From assembly GCF_022810765.1 (NCBI RefSeq), contig NZ_CP094494.1, positions 2,232,001-2,296,000 of the forward strand: a stretch of DNA of 64,000 nt, written 5' to 3'. A program made the translations under genes and the position numbers. The notes under the pieces are model-generated. The model was given only the letters and a program-made list of their open reading frames with translations, was not told the origin of the DNA and ran no database searches. Of the stretch, positions 15,153-25,076 are shown piece by piece. How positions within the stretch are numbered: position 1 is the first letter of the stretch; each line of letters starts with the position of its first letter. Origin of the DNA: Winogradskyella sp. MH6 (GTDB lineage: Bacteria > Bacteroidota > Bacteroidia > Flavobacteriales > Flavobacteriaceae).

Positions 15153-16559
15153 TTAGTCGGAAGACTTCTTTGCTTGCGAAATTATAGCCTTAATCATCGG
15201 TCTATCGTTGAGCATTGGAAAGAGTTCTGATATAATAAAACTATAATCAATATTGAGTCTCAAAGCATTTTTAAGATGAAAACGTCCTTCTTGGGTTTGA
15301 TGTGTTATAAAGTACAATCCACCAAGTCTGTATTCAATCTCAGGGTGTTCAGGATAAAATTCTGCTGCTTGAAGAAGATTGTAAATTGAGGCTTCATATT
15401 CACCCAAAGCAATTAAAATGTCAGAACGGTCTAGCCACGTATCTAACTCGTAATTGCCAAGATCTAAGGTGCGTTTGTATCCAATTTCTGCTTCTTCGAG
15501 GAAATTTAATCGCTTATTGATTGTGGCGTAGAGTTTCCAGTATAATACATTTTCGCTATCAATATTTACAGCCTTTTTAATAAATTTCAACGCTTTATTG
15601 TAGTCTAAGCGCTTCATGTAAAACTTGGTAATGGCAATCCAGCCTTTATCTAACAAGGCATCATCTTTAATAGTCTTGTTGAAGAATTGTACAGCCATTT
15701 CATCTTGTCCAAGTTTTTCGTAGCAATGCCCAATTCTTAATAAAGCAAATGATGTAGGGTCGTCTAATGCTAACGTTACTTTATAGTTTTCAATGGCTTC
15801 TTCGTATTGCTTTAGTTTTTCTAAAACTTTTCCTTTTTCAATATAAGCGCCAACAAAAGTATCGTCAGAAATTATTGCAAAATCAAAAGCAGCATTTGCC
15901 TTAGCGTAGTCTTTTATAGCAAAATACTGACGGCCTAATTGATGCCAAGCAACTTCGCAATAAGGGTTAGAATCTAAAAAGTTGTTAAGGTAGTTTATGG
16001 CTTCCTCATTTTGGTCGAGGAAATCGTAACAGTACACAATATTGTGAAGTGCAGAATAATCCGTAGTGTCACTTTCCAAACATTTTTTAAAGTAAATCAC
16101 CGCATTTTCAAACTGATCGAGGAACAAGTATTCCATACCAACAAGAGCGTACAAATCAGAATCATCTTCTGGAGTAGAAGAGATGTCTATCGCAATTAGA
16201 AGTGTGCTTATTGCTTTTTCATGTTCATCTTGCTTAGAAAGCACATTGGCTTTTTGAATATATATTTCTTCGTTATTAGGCTCAATATCATGAAGCATAT
16301 CTAGTATCTCGTCTGCTTCGTTGAATTTGTTTTCAATAACTAATATTTCTACTTGAAATAATCTTAAGTTGATAGATGTTGGGTGTTGCTCTAAACCAAG
16401 TTTAATAGCGCGCTTTGCTAAAGCAATTTTTCCATTTTCGAGATAATGATGGATGATGTTTTCAAATTCATTTGAATCGAAAAACAAAATATCATTTGTC
16501 TTTAACATAGATTCAAATCTTGTAAGCGGATAGTTTTCGTCTTCGTGACTATAATTCAT
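15153..16559 (-). CDS. Tetratricopeptide repeat protein
   Basis: The 468-residue protein is built almost wholly of TPR-like helix pairs from about residue 30 to 440, for example AKRAIKLGLEQHPTSINLRLF, AVIYFKKCLESDTTDYSAL, ANAAFDFAIISDDTFVGAY and ALKFIKKAVNIDSENVLYW. It has no signal peptide or transmembrane helix, so it is probably a cytosolic scaffold. The upstream gap of about 250 bases separates it from the aminotransferase and must hold its promoter, but no exact TAnnTTTG box is seen there. The downstream DUF368 pair is on the same strand. Confidence 0.8.
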   Translation of the reverse strand: MNYSHEDENYPLTRFESMLKTNDILFFDSNEFENIIHHYLENGKIALAKRAIKLGLEQHPTSINLRLFQVEILVIENKFNEADEILDMLHDIEPNNEEIYIQKANVLSKQDEHEKAISTLLIAIDISSTPEDDSDLYALVGMEYLFLDQFENAVIYFKKCLESDTTDYSALHNIVYCYDFLDQNEEAINYLNNFLDSNPYCEVAWHQLGRQYFAIKDYAKANAAFDFAIISDDTFVGAYIEKGKVLEKLKQYEEAIENYKVTLALDDPTSFALLRIGHCYEKLGQDEMAVQFFNKTIKDDALLDKGWIAITKFYMKRLDYNKALKFIKKAVNIDSENVLYWKLYATINKRLNFLEEAEIGYKRTLDLGNYELDTWLDRSDILIALGEYEASIYNLLQAAEFYPEHPEIEYRLGGLYFITHQTQEGRFHLKNALRLNIDYSFIISELFPMLNDRPMIKAIISQAKKSSD

Positions 16560-16807
16560 AAGCGGTTTTAAGATTCACTCGATAATCGAGATTGAAGAAC
16601 ACTTAACTTTCTGTTTATTTTAGGTTGCCCTTAAACTTTGTGAGTGTTCTAGTCTCAAAAATTGTTTACTAATCTAAATTACAGTTATCATTAGATGTTC
16701 TCGGTTAATTGTGTTTTTGTTTTTAACAAATTAATTAACATTGATTTAAACTCTGATTAAAATTAATTAACAGTTGAAAATCAGAAGCTTAATGTGAAAA
16801 TCAAGAA

Positions 16808-17983
16808 TTAGATATTGTCTAAAATTGAAGTGATTATTTTACAGCCTTTAATAATTTCCTCATTAGAAATGGTAAGTGGAGGTGTAATTCTTATGGCTTT
16901 TGTTTCAAAAAGTAACCAAAATAAAATCAATCCTTCGTTTTGGGCTTTGAGGATAACACTATTAGCTATTTCTGCATTTTCTACTATTGCAGCCAGCATT
17001 AATCCCTTTCCTCTAATCTCTTTAATGTGTTTATGATTAAGGTGTTGCCTAATCAGTTTTTCTTTTTCAAGAGAGTCTTTTATGAGGCTTGATTCTGTAA
17101 TTTCTTTTAATGTAGCAAGTGCAGCAGCAGCAATTACAGGATTGCCGCCAAAGGTAGTAATATGCCCAAATTTTGGATTATCGCTTAGACTTAACATCAT
17201 CTCTTCAGATGCAGTGAATGCTCCGATTGGTAAGCCTCCTCCTAGACCTTTGCCAGTAACTACGATATCTGGTTGGCAATTATAGTTTTCAAAACCAAAA
17301 AGTTTTCCGGTTCTTCCTATTCCTGGTTGAATTTCATCTAAAATAAAAACAGCACCAACGTCATTACAACGTTTTTGTACCTTTTGAAGGTAATTATTTT
17401 GAGGTTCAATAAAACCAGCACCACCTTGTATGGTTTCTAAAATTACAGCAGCGGTTTTATTGGTGATTTGTTCTAGGTCAACTTCAGAATTGAATAATAT
17501 ATTTTTAACATCAGGAATTAATGGTAAAAAAGGAGCTTTACGCTCTTCATAATCCATAAGGCTCAACGAACCCATGGTATTGCCATGATAGGCATTTTTA
17601 GCGGCAATAATTTCTGATCTCCCTGTATAACGTCTAGCTAATTTTAGACTGCCTTCTATAGCTTCTGTACCAGAATTCACCAAATAAGTACTCTCTAAAG
17701 GGTCTGGTAGATGTTTTGCTAAAAATTTTGAAAGCTCTAATGCTGGCTCCTGAATGTATTCGCCATAAACCATGACATGTAAGTATTGGTCTAACTGCGC
17801 TTTAACAGCATCAACCACTTTTGGGTGTGAATGCCCTAAGGAACATGCAGAAACACCTGCTACAAAATCTAAATACGCTTTTCCGCTTTTATCATAAATG
17901 TAAGAGCCTTTGGCATGGCTAATTTCCATAGCCAAGGGTTGAGGTGATGTTTGTGCCTGATATTTAAAAAAATCGTCTTGCAA
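16808..17983 (-). CDS. Class III PLP-dependent aminotransferase (acetylornithine type)
   Basis: The 391-residue fold-type I enzyme has VNSGTEAIEGSLKLAR near residue 101 (phosphate loop), AYHGNTMGSLSL near residue 131, FILDEIQPGIGRTG near residue 210 (PLP-binding Asp) and VVTGKGLGGGLPIGAF near residue 238 with the Schiff-base lysine. It resembles ArgD and related omega-aminotransferases. No other arginine gene is present, so the substrate stays open. The start is TTG at 17983, directly after the upstream stop, with AGGAGG seven bases before it. A purine-rich Shine-Dalgarno is unusual in this lineage and favours that TTG as the true start. Confidence 0.85.
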   Translation of the reverse strand: MQDDFFKYQAQTSPQPLAMEISHAKGSYIYDKSGKAYLDFVAGVSACSLGHSHPKVVDAVKAQLDQYLHVMVYGEYIQEPALELSKFLAKHLPDPLESTYLVNSGTEAIEGSLKLARRYTGRSEIIAAKNAYHGNTMGSLSLMDYEERKAPFLPLIPDVKNILFNSEVDLEQITNKTAAVILETIQGGAGFIEPQNNYLQKVQKRCNDVGAVFILDEIQPGIGRTGKLFGFENYNCQPDIVVTGKGLGGGLPIGAFTASEEMMLSLSDNPKFGHITTFGGNPVIAAAALATLKEITESSLIKDSLEKEKLIRQHLNHKHIKEIRGKGLMLAAIVENAEIANSVILKAQNEGLILFWLLFETKAIRITPPLTISNEEIIKGCKIITSILDNI

Positions 17984-19864
17984 TTATTCTCCTCCTTTTG
18001 GTTTCAGTTTTTTATTTTTTTTAGAAACCTCTTCAGGTTTTTTATTTGGTTTCCAATCCACTTTTGGTTGCGTGGTGGTTTGTTCTTTTTTAGGTTTTAA
18101 GTCTTTTGAATCCTCTTCTTCTTTTAGAAGGTTTTGAGCCGCTTTGTTTGGTTTGTTAGGTGTTGCTTTACCTGCTTCTTCAACACGTTCTGCGACACTA
18201 TCGTTGACAAAATCCTCAGGTGGAACATAATCCTCTAGGCCGGAAATTTTAGGAAGAACTAAAGGAGGATCATCCTTAAATAAATCATCTACAGAAATTG
18301 GTCTTTCTTCGCCTCGCCAATCAAAACCTCTAAGTCGTCGTGCATTTCTAGGAAAATCGGGTTCTGGAAAAATATTACCATCAATCTGGTTGATAAATCT
18401 AACTTCTTCAATAGCTTGTTCTGCGATTTGAATATTGATGCTTCCGGATTTAGATTTTTGAATTCCAATCAATTCATTAGTTTCGTTTCGCATGTAGCGA
18501 ATGGTTTCGGCATTCTTAATAATATCTACATTGTAGAGTTCATTATCCTTAAATAAGCCTATGAGTCGTTGCCCTTTTATTTGGTTATAGCCATCTTCGC
18601 TAATGGTATCTTTACTCACCAAAAAGGCATTATTAAAAACTTTTAAAGAATCTAGCTTTTCAGTCTCAGTATTAGAAATTAGGTGAATAGTATCGCCTGT
18701 CATTTGGTTGCCAATATTCCATAATACAGGTTTTCGAGCTGTGGCAAAGGCATCAGTAGAACTGTACCTGCTAAGATTTATAAGTTCTGTTAATCCGGTT
18801 TTATGATCTACATGTATGGAATCTGCTTTACCAGCCATATCACTTTTGTAAAGTCTGGCATTGTAATAAGCTCTTGTAATACGATGGTCTTCTTTGCCAG
18901 TTACCATTAACGTATCTGCATGTAAATACACCGAATCTTTTTCCTGTACAGTAATAGCTAAAGCACGTTTGGTGATAAAAACGGAATCTTTATCGCGCCA
19001 AACTTCGGCATAATGACCTTTTACGATACTGTTATTAATGGTATCTGTAACCTTGATATTATTTGTAGCAGAAGCAAAACTTCGGTTACGATCAAAGTAA
19101 ATACTATCACCTTCAATGGTGCGGTTATCATAATCTATTTTAGCATTACGCTGAAAATAACCTGTATTGGCATTGGTATCGTAAAAACCACGTTCGGTAT
19201 AAATATTACTTTTTTCACCAACAATAGTTGAAGGACCAAATAAATAAGCATAACCATTATCAGGGAAGAAATCGAGACGTTCGGTATTTAGTGTGTAATC
19301 AGGATTTACAAGTACCACGTCTTTTGTAAACTGGTACTTTTTGGCATTCATGTAGTAACGCCCAATCTGACTGGTAATAGTACCAGAAGAATCTCTAACC
19401 ACTTTACCACTTGTGTCATAATAAGCGAGTTGTCGAGTTCTGTCAAAATAGAGTTTATCGGTTGTTAAAACTGAATTTGGTTCGGTTAACACTACATCGC
19501 CTTTTGCAACAGCAATTTCTGTTTTGCCACTATAATCCACATATTTGGCGGTCATTGTAATAGAGTCGCCTTGTTTCATGTTAACGTTGCTAAACGCTTC
19601 TATGTAATCCTGATCTTCGTAGTACACTGCTTTATCGCACCACATATTTACTCCTTTGTGAATAAAGTGGACTTGTTGTGATTCGTCTCGCAGAAACACT
19701 AGAGCACCATCTTCAATCTCAGGATCTGAAGCAGCAATACCAGCATATTCTATGGTGATTTTCTGCTTTTCTTGTGCAAAGCTAAATACGGAAATGCAAA
19801 ATGTAATGATGAAAAATAGATTCTTTAAACTATTCAAAGCCATATGTTTTTTAAGAAATAACAT
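17984..19864 (-). CDS. OstA/LptA-like periplasmic protein
   Basis: The 626-residue protein has an N-terminal signal sequence (about residues 8-30, NLFFIITFCISVFSFAQ) and repeated beta-strand blocks of the OstA/LptA type: MKQGDSITMTAKYVDYSGKTEIA, KGDVVLTEPNSVLTTDKLYF and ERLDFFPDNGYAYLFG. These are the beta-jellyroll repeats of lipopolysaccharide-bridge proteins. The C-terminus (about residues 560-626) is a Lys/Pro-rich disordered tail. It is longer than E. coli LptA (185 residues). It probably takes part in LPS transport to the outer membrane (inference). It lies between purA and the aminotransferase in one operon. Confidence 0.8.
   Translation of the reverse strand: MLFLKKHMALNSLKNLFFIITFCISVFSFAQEKQKITIEYAGIAASDPEIEDGALVFLRDESQQVHFIHKGVNMWCDKAVYYEDQDYIEAFSNVNMKQGDSITMTAKYVDYSGKTEIAVAKGDVVLTEPNSVLTTDKLYFDRTRQLAYYDTSGKVVRDSSGTITSQIGRYYMNAKKYQFTKDVVLVNPDYTLNTERLDFFPDNGYAYLFGPSTIVGEKSNIYTERGFYDTNANTGYFQRNAKIDYDNRTIEGDSIYFDRNRSFASATNNIKVTDTINNSIVKGHYAEVWRDKDSVFITKRALAITVQEKDSVYLHADTLMVTGKEDHRITRAYYNARLYKSDMAGKADSIHVDHKTGLTELINLSRYSSTDAFATARKPVLWNIGNQMTGDTIHLISNTETEKLDSLKVFNNAFLVSKDTISEDGYNQIKGQRLIGLFKDNELYNVDIIKNAETIRYMRNETNELIGIQKSKSGSINIQIAEQAIEEVRFINQIDGNIFPEPDFPRNARRLRGFDWRGEERPISVDDLFKDDPPLVLPKISGLEDYVPPEDFVNDSVAERVEEAGKATPNKPNKAAQNLLKEEEDSKDLKPKKEQTTTQPKVDWKPNKKPEEVSKKNKKLKPKGGE
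17989..17998 (-). promoter_or_regulatory. Strong Shine-Dalgarno sequence before a TTG start
   Basis: The minus strand reads AAAGGAGGAG, placing AGGAGG 7 bases before the TTG start of the aminotransferase. It is embedded in the last codons of the OstA-like gene (Gly-Gly-Glu). Bacteroidota mostly initiate without such a motif, so it decides the start here, although it could also be a by-product of the coding sequence. Confidence 0.5.
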
Positions 19865-19924
19865 TAATCAATTAGCTTTAGTATGGGTTAACAGTTTTTT
19901 TAACAGAATCTAAAAATTCAAAAA

Positions 19925-21205
19925 TTATACCGTTTTCCTAACAATCGTTTGCTTACGATCAGGACCAACAGACACTATCGTAATCGGAATATTAAGTTCT
20001 TTTTCTAGAAACTCAACATACGCATTAAATGCTTCTGGTAATTGAGAGGCTTCTGTCATGCCAGTTAAATCTTCAGACCAACCTTTAACTTCCGTATAAA
20101 TAGGTGTTACGTTTTCTTCTTCAATATTGTATGGTAGGTGTGTAATTGTTTCGCCTTTATAATTGTAGGCTGTACATACTTTTAAGGTTTTAAAACCAGA
20201 AAGCACATCTCCTTTCATCATAATTAATTGTGTAACACCATTAACTTGGCATGCATAACGAAGTGCTACCAAATCTAACCATCCACAACGTCTTGCGCGA
20301 CCTGTTGTTGCACCAAACTCGTGGCCAACACGTCCCATAGTTTCTCCGTCTTCATCAAATAATTCCGTTGGGAAAGGACCAGAACCAACACGTGTTGTAT
20401 AGGCTTTAAAAATACCAAAGACATCTCCAATTTGATTTGGTGCAACACCTAAACCTGTACATGCACCAGCTGCAGTTGTGTTAGATGATGTTACAAACGG
20501 ATACGTTCCAAAATCAATATCTAAAAGCGATCCTTGAGCTCCTTCTGCTAAAATAGTTTTACCAGACTGTTGTGCTTGGTGAACGTATTCTTCAGAGTCA
20601 ATAAACTTTAGTGTTTTTAGAGTTTCTATAGCCTCGAAGAAATCGGTTTCTAGTTCTTTTAAATCGTATTGAATATCTACATTGTAAAAGTCTATCATAG
20701 CTTCGTGCTTATCTGCTAAAGCTCTGTATTTTTCTTTCCAGTCTGCTAATTCAATATCACCAACTCTAATGCCATTTCTACCGGTTTTGTCCATGTATGT
20801 TGGACCAATTCCTTTAAGGGTAGAGCCTATTTTTGCTTTTCCTTTTGAAGCTTCACTCGCAGCATCCAATAAGCGATGCGTAGGTAAAATGATATGTGCC
20901 TTACGCGAGATGCAAAGGGATTTTTTATAATCAACATTTTGCTCATCTAGTTTGTCTAATTCCTTTTTAAAAATAACAGGATCTATAACAACACCATTAC
21001 CAACTAGGTTTACGGTGTCATCATGAAAAATACCAGAAGGTATAGTGTGCAAAACATGCTTTCTGCCGTTAAAAACTAAGGTATGACCAGCATTTGGCCC
21101 ACCTTGAAAGCGTGCAATAATATCGTATTTAGAGGTGAATACGTCGACAATTTTCCCTTTGCCTTCATCTCCCCATTGTAATCCAAGTAGTAAGTCTACT
21201 GCCAT
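19925..21205 (-). CDS. purA: Adenylosuccinate synthase
   Basis: PurA joins IMP and aspartate using GTP, the first step from IMP to AMP. The 426-residue protein has the GTP-binding start LLLGLQWGDEGKGKIVDVF with the catalytic Asp and the His of GPNAGHTLVF near residue 41. It also has STLKGIGPTYMDKTGRNGIRV near residue 127 and TTTAAGACTGLGVAP near residue 240, and length is normal. It follows the Fur-family gene after 13 bases and precedes the OstA-like gene by 60 bases, so purine synthesis is transcribed with a metalloregulator. Confidence 0.97.
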   Translation of the reverse strand: MAVDLLLGLQWGDEGKGKIVDVFTSKYDIIARFQGGPNAGHTLVFNGRKHVLHTIPSGIFHDDTVNLVGNGVVIDPVIFKKELDKLDEQNVDYKKSLCISRKAHIILPTHRLLDAASEASKGKAKIGSTLKGIGPTYMDKTGRNGIRVGDIELADWKEKYRALADKHEAMIDFYNVDIQYDLKELETDFFEAIETLKTLKFIDSEEYVHQAQQSGKTILAEGAQGSLLDIDFGTYPFVTSSNTTAAGACTGLGVAPNQIGDVFGIFKAYTTRVGSGPFPTELFDEDGETMGRVGHEFGATTGRARRCGWLDLVALRYACQVNGVTQLIMMKGDVLSGFKTLKVCTAYNYKGETITHLPYNIEEENVTPIYTEVKGWSEDLTGMTEASQLPEAFNAYVEFLEKELNIPITIVSVGPDRKQTIVRKTV

Positions 21206-21218
21206 TTTAAAAAATTAG

Positions 21219-21671
21219 TTAGTCGTCTTTTTTACGATTGCCGTAAAAGTATAGTGAGTGATTAGTTATTTCGATATCAAAAACCTCTTCGATGGTTTTT
21301 TTAATTGATTGAATACGCGGATCACAGAATTCTATAACTTCACCTGTATCGGTAAGAATAACGTGATCGTGTTGCTTATCAAAATAAGACTTTTCGTAAT
21401 GTGCTTGGTTTTGACCAAATTGATGCTTACGTACCAAAGCACATTCTAAAAGTAATTCTATGGTATTATAAAGCGTCGCTCTACTTACACGATAGTTTTT
21501 GTTTTTCATTTTGATGTATAAAGATTCTATATCAAAATGCTCTTCACTATCGTAGATTTCCTGAAGTATAGCATAGCGTTCAGGTGTTTTTCTATGACCT
21601 TTATCTTCAAGGAATTGCGTAAAAACACGTTTTACGATTTCCTGATTACTTTCTTCTGTTGCTGCATTCAT
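21219..21671 (-). CDS. Fur-family transcriptional regulator
   Basis: The 150-residue protein has the Fur winged helix: [18 protein letters not shown] near residues 25-42 and [20 protein letters not shown] near residues 68-87. These are followed by the dimer domain [22 protein letters not shown], with the two His and the Glu of a metal site. The CxxC structural zinc motif normally seen here (CLDCG) reads LTDTG instead, and no C-terminal CxxC follows. It may need no structural zinc. It opens a likely operon with purA, the OstA-like gene and the aminotransferase. Sensed metal (Fe, Mn or peroxide) cannot be assigned. Confidence 0.85.
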   Translation of the reverse strand: MNAATEESNQEIVKRVFTQFLEDKGHRKTPERYAILQEIYDSEEHFDIESLYIKMKNKNYRVSRATLYNTIELLLECALVRKHQFGQNQAHYEKSYFDKQHDHVILTDTGEVIEFCDPRIQSIKKTIEEVFDIEITNHSLYFYGNRKKDD

Positions 21672-21681
21672 AATTAAGGTG

Positions 21682-21689
21682 CAAATTTA
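21682..21689 (-). promoter_or_regulatory. -7 promoter box (TAAATTTG) of the fur-like/purA operon
   Basis: The minus strand reads TAAATTTG, an exact TAnnTTTG match, 10 bases before the ATG at 21671. It would drive a transcript with a leader of a few bases. No -33 TTG is visible at normal distance. Confidence 0.5.
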
Positions 21690-21776
21690 CGTAAAAATAT
21701 AGGATAAGAATGATTTAATTTGCGATTAAAGTTGAAAGAAATGAACAAGTTTTCAAGACTTTTTAATCTGTAAAAA

Positions 21777-23984
21777 TCAAACCCTTACAACTTTATCAAT
21801 ACCATTAATTTTTTTGAGCTTGTCCATAAGGTTTTTAAGCATGGTTTGGTTTTTTACTTCAACCGTAATGTCACCATTAAAAATGCCATCATCACTAGAA
21901 AAACTAATGCTTTTCATGTTAACGTGAAGGTTTTCGGATATGAGCTTTGTAATATCGTTTACCAAACCAAGATTATCTATTCCAGATAGTTTAATGTGTG
22001 ATGTATACGTACTTTGAGATGAGTCTATCCATTTTGCCGATATTATTCGGTAGGCATAATTAGATTGTAGACTCACCGCATTTGGACAGTTCTTTTTATG
22101 AACCTTAATACCATCGTTTATAGTAACAAATCCAAACACTTTATCGCCAGGAATTGGGTTGCAACAATTAGCTAAAGTATAATTGAGACGCTCTTCTTCC
22201 TTACCAAAAACCAACATGTCATATTTGGATGTAATCTCATCTTTGTTGATATCTAAAGGGACATCTGGCTTACGAATTTTACTTTTTATGTAACTCATAA
22301 AAGCATTGCTTCTAGATGAAGCAAAGGCTTTGAGTTTGGTATTATCTATAGTACCAATACCAACACGATAAAATAAATCTAAAGATGTTTTAAGCTTAAA
22401 GTAATTGACCAACTCATTTACAGCTTTTTCATTGAGGGTAATTTTGAGTTGTTTTAATTTACGTCTTAGAATTTCCTTGCCTTCTTCGGCTATTTCTTTG
22501 GTATGTGCATTTAATGCCGATTTAATTTTACTACGGGCTCTGGCAGTTGTAGCATAGTCTAACCAATTGGCATTTGGTTTGGCATTATCTGATGTTAATA
22601 TTTCTACACGGTCACCACTTTGTAGCTCGTGACTAAGAGGAACGAGTTTTCCGTTGACTTTTGCACCGCGCGTTTTCATACCAACTTCGGTATGTATGCT
22701 AAATGCAAAGTCGAGTGGAGTAGCACCTTTTGGTAAGGATTTTAAATCTCCTTTTGGTGAAAACACAAAGATTTCTTTAGAGTAAAGATTGAGCTTAAAT
22801 TGCTCTACAAAATCTACGGCATTAGCTTCGTTATTTTCTAAGGCTTCTTGTAGTCTGTTAATCCATAGGTCTAAACTATCTTCCTTTTCGTTTGTGTTTT
22901 TGTATTTGTAGTGGGCTGCATACCCTTTTTCGGCAATTTCATTCATACGCTCACTACGAATCTGTACTTCTACCCAACGGCTTTTTGGACCAACAACTGT
23001 AATGTGAAGTGCTTCGTAACCTGTAGATTTAGGTGACGAGATCCAATCGCGCAAACGAATTGGGTTTGGTGTAAAGTGATCGGTAACTATAGAATAAATT
23101 TTCCAAGCCAAAAACTTTTCATTTTCAAAATCGGATTTGTAAATAATTCTGATGGCAAATTTGTCATAAACTTCATCAAACGAAACGCCTTGCTTCACCA
23201 TTTTTCGTCTAATACTAAAAATGGATTTTGGTCGTCCTTTTATCTCGTAGTTAAGCCCTTCTTTGTTTAAGGATTTTTCAATGACTTTAGAGAATGCTGT
23301 AATATAGGCATCTTGCTCTTCCTTGCTTTCTTGCATTTTCTCAGCAATGTCATTATAGACTTCGGGCTCGGTGTATTTTAATCCTAAATCCTCAAGCTCG
23401 GTTTTAATATTATAAAGTCCTATTCTGTGCGCCAATGGTGCATAGATGTATAAGGTTTCGGATGCTATTTTTATCTGTTTATCGTCTCGCATAGACTCCA
23501 TGGTCTGCATATTGTGCAAACGGTCTGCGATTTTAATAATGATAACACGCACATCTTCATTGAGCGTTAGCAGCATCTTACGGAAATTCTCAGCTTGAAG
23601 CGATACATCCATTTCCTTATTAAGAACAGAAATTTTTGTGAGTCCGTCTACAATTCGAGCTACGGTTTCGCCAAAAAGACGTTCCATATCTGCAATGGTG
23701 TAATCTGGATTGTCTTCAACCACATCATGAAGTAAAGCAGCAGCAATAGATGTAGCATCAAGACCAATTTCTTGAGCCACAATTTTTGCGACAGCAATTG
23801 GGTGAAAAATATAAGCTTCACCAGATTTGCGACGCTGATCTTTGTGCGCATCTAGAGCTACCTCAAAAGCGTGGCGAATGAGTTTTTTATCGTCTTTGCT
23901 TAAGGTCTGATAGCTTACTCTGAGTAACTCTTTGTAGGCTTGTGCAATGGCTGCATTTTCTTTTTCAATGTCTACTTCCGTCAT
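21777..23984 (-). CDS. RelA/SpoT family (p)ppGpp synthetase/hydrolase
   Basis: The 735-residue enzyme controls the stringent response. The HD hydrolase domain shows YIFHPIAVA (His61), ALLHDVVEDN (His86, Asp87) and IKIADRLHNM near residue 150. The synthetase domain has GRPKSIFSIRRKM, DKFAIRIIY, and TGYEALHITVVGP near residue 330. A TGS domain begins at KEIFVFSPKGDLKSLPKGAT near residue 410, and the C-terminus carries an ACT domain. Both catalytic halves look intact, so it should be bifunctional. I use ATG 23984 (MTEVDIEK) instead of a TTG six codons upstream. It is monocistronic. Confidence 0.95.
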   Translation of the reverse strand: MTEVDIEKENAAIAQAYKELLRVSYQTLSKDDKKLIRHAFEVALDAHKDQRRKSGEAYIFHPIAVAKIVAQEIGLDATSIAAALLHDVVEDNPDYTIADMERLFGETVARIVDGLTKISVLNKEMDVSLQAENFRKMLLTLNEDVRVIIIKIADRLHNMQTMESMRDDKQIKIASETLYIYAPLAHRIGLYNIKTELEDLGLKYTEPEVYNDIAEKMQESKEEQDAYITAFSKVIEKSLNKEGLNYEIKGRPKSIFSIRRKMVKQGVSFDEVYDKFAIRIIYKSDFENEKFLAWKIYSIVTDHFTPNPIRLRDWISSPKSTGYEALHITVVGPKSRWVEVQIRSERMNEIAEKGYAAHYKYKNTNEKEDSLDLWINRLQEALENNEANAVDFVEQFKLNLYSKEIFVFSPKGDLKSLPKGATPLDFAFSIHTEVGMKTRGAKVNGKLVPLSHELQSGDRVEILTSDNAKPNANWLDYATTARARSKIKSALNAHTKEIAEEGKEILRRKLKQLKITLNEKAVNELVNYFKLKTSLDLFYRVGIGTIDNTKLKAFASSRSNAFMSYIKSKIRKPDVPLDINKDEITSKYDMLVFGKEEERLNYTLANCCNPIPGDKVFGFVTINDGIKVHKKNCPNAVSLQSNYAYRIISAKWIDSSQSTYTSHIKLSGIDNLGLVNDITKLISENLHVNMKSISFSSDDGIFNGDITVEVKNQTMLKNLMDKLKKINGIDKVVRV

Positions 23985-24122
23985 AAGAACTAAAGTAAAC
24001 AAAGTCTATGAGATAGGCAATGGGTTTTTTTGAAGAATTTTTTGTTGGATTTATGTGTGATTTCGTTGTGGGATAGTAGTGAAGATTTTCAACTATGAGC
24101 TACACACGTCTTAGGCAATGCT

Positions 24123-25076
24123 TTATATTCTATTTAGGTTGGTTTTTTCTTTTTCAAGTTTTAATTTTCTCAATCTATCCTCTTCTTTTAATTTTGAGTT
24201 AAAATCATTATTTGATTTTTGCATTTTTTTTACAAGTAATTCAAAATCAGAATTAATCATGTAGTTTATTTCTAATGATAATCCTTGCTCTCTATATATT
24301 TGATCTTCAAAATCAGTCGATTTTAAAGCTTGTTTGTAAGGTGATAGTTTTTCAAATTCTCTGAAATATTGATTTACCTCCTCAATCGAAATTATTGGAT
24401 TTAAAGGTTCTTTTTCTTTTGTCTTTATTTGATATGTTATTTTTTCTAAAGCTTTACCACTTAATTTTTCTGGATATTCAGCGTTTGTGTAGCCTACTAT
24501 AACCGTTTTGATTGAGTCTTGAAATATTAAATAATTTTCTTTTTTAAAATCATAATTTTGAATGCTTCTCTCAGATAAAAGTCCATTTAGGTTATTGAAA
24601 TATTCTCCTTTTTGATTTTTTAAAAGAGGTAGTTCCCTTAACTGTTTTGAATACTTGTTTGAAAAGAGAGTGATTAATTCTTTAATAATAACCGCATTTT
24701 TTTCTATGGGCTCCTTTTCTATAAATTTTAAATACCTATTTTCTGCATCATCACCAAATTTAGGTGTAAAAACAAGCGTCTTAATATTATTATATTCCAA
24801 AACAATTTTGTTGGATTTTTTTTTGACGCTAAATTCAAAATTATATTTATCAATAGGTAATACGAATTTTTTATTAGGCAATGATTGACTTAATTCTTCG
24901 TTAAACCTAGAGTTATTCATATTAGGATTTAAGTTTAAGAAAATTGGTTGATATTCAATTTTAGATTCAAACTGTTTTTCCTTTTTTTGATTTTTAGGAT
25001 TTGAAATGTCGTTTTCTTTACTGTTAATACAACCAAAAAAAATAAGCATTAATAAAATTCCAAAAGTTTGTTTCAT
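24123..25076 (-). CDS. Lipoprotein of unknown function
   Basis: From ATG 25076 the protein begins MKQTFGILLMLIFFGCINSKEND, a lipoprotein signal with the lipidated cysteine at about residue 16. The remaining 300 residues are lysine- and glutamate-rich, have no recognisable domain, and end in a charged helix. I do not recognise the family. The preferred start is five codons inside the longest open frame, because the shorter signal peptide looks standard. It lies between the RelA/SpoT gene and a CPBP protease, with short AT-rich gaps that hold nothing recognisable except a decayed repeat arm. Confidence 0.65.
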   Translation of the reverse strand: MKQTFGILLMLIFFGCINSKENDISNPKNQKKEKQFESKIEYQPIFLNLNPNMNNSRFNEELSQSLPNKKFVLPIDKYNFEFSVKKKSNKIVLEYNNIKTLVFTPKFGDDAENRYLKFIEKEPIEKNAVIIKELITLFSNKYSKQLRELPLLKNQKGEYFNNLNGLLSERSIQNYDFKKENYLIFQDSIKTVIVGYTNAEYPEKLSGKALEKITYQIKTKEKEPLNPIISIEEVNQYFREFEKLSPYKQALKSTDFEDQIYREQGLSLEINYMINSDFELLVKKMQKSNNDFNSKLKEEDRLRKLKLEKEKTNLNRI

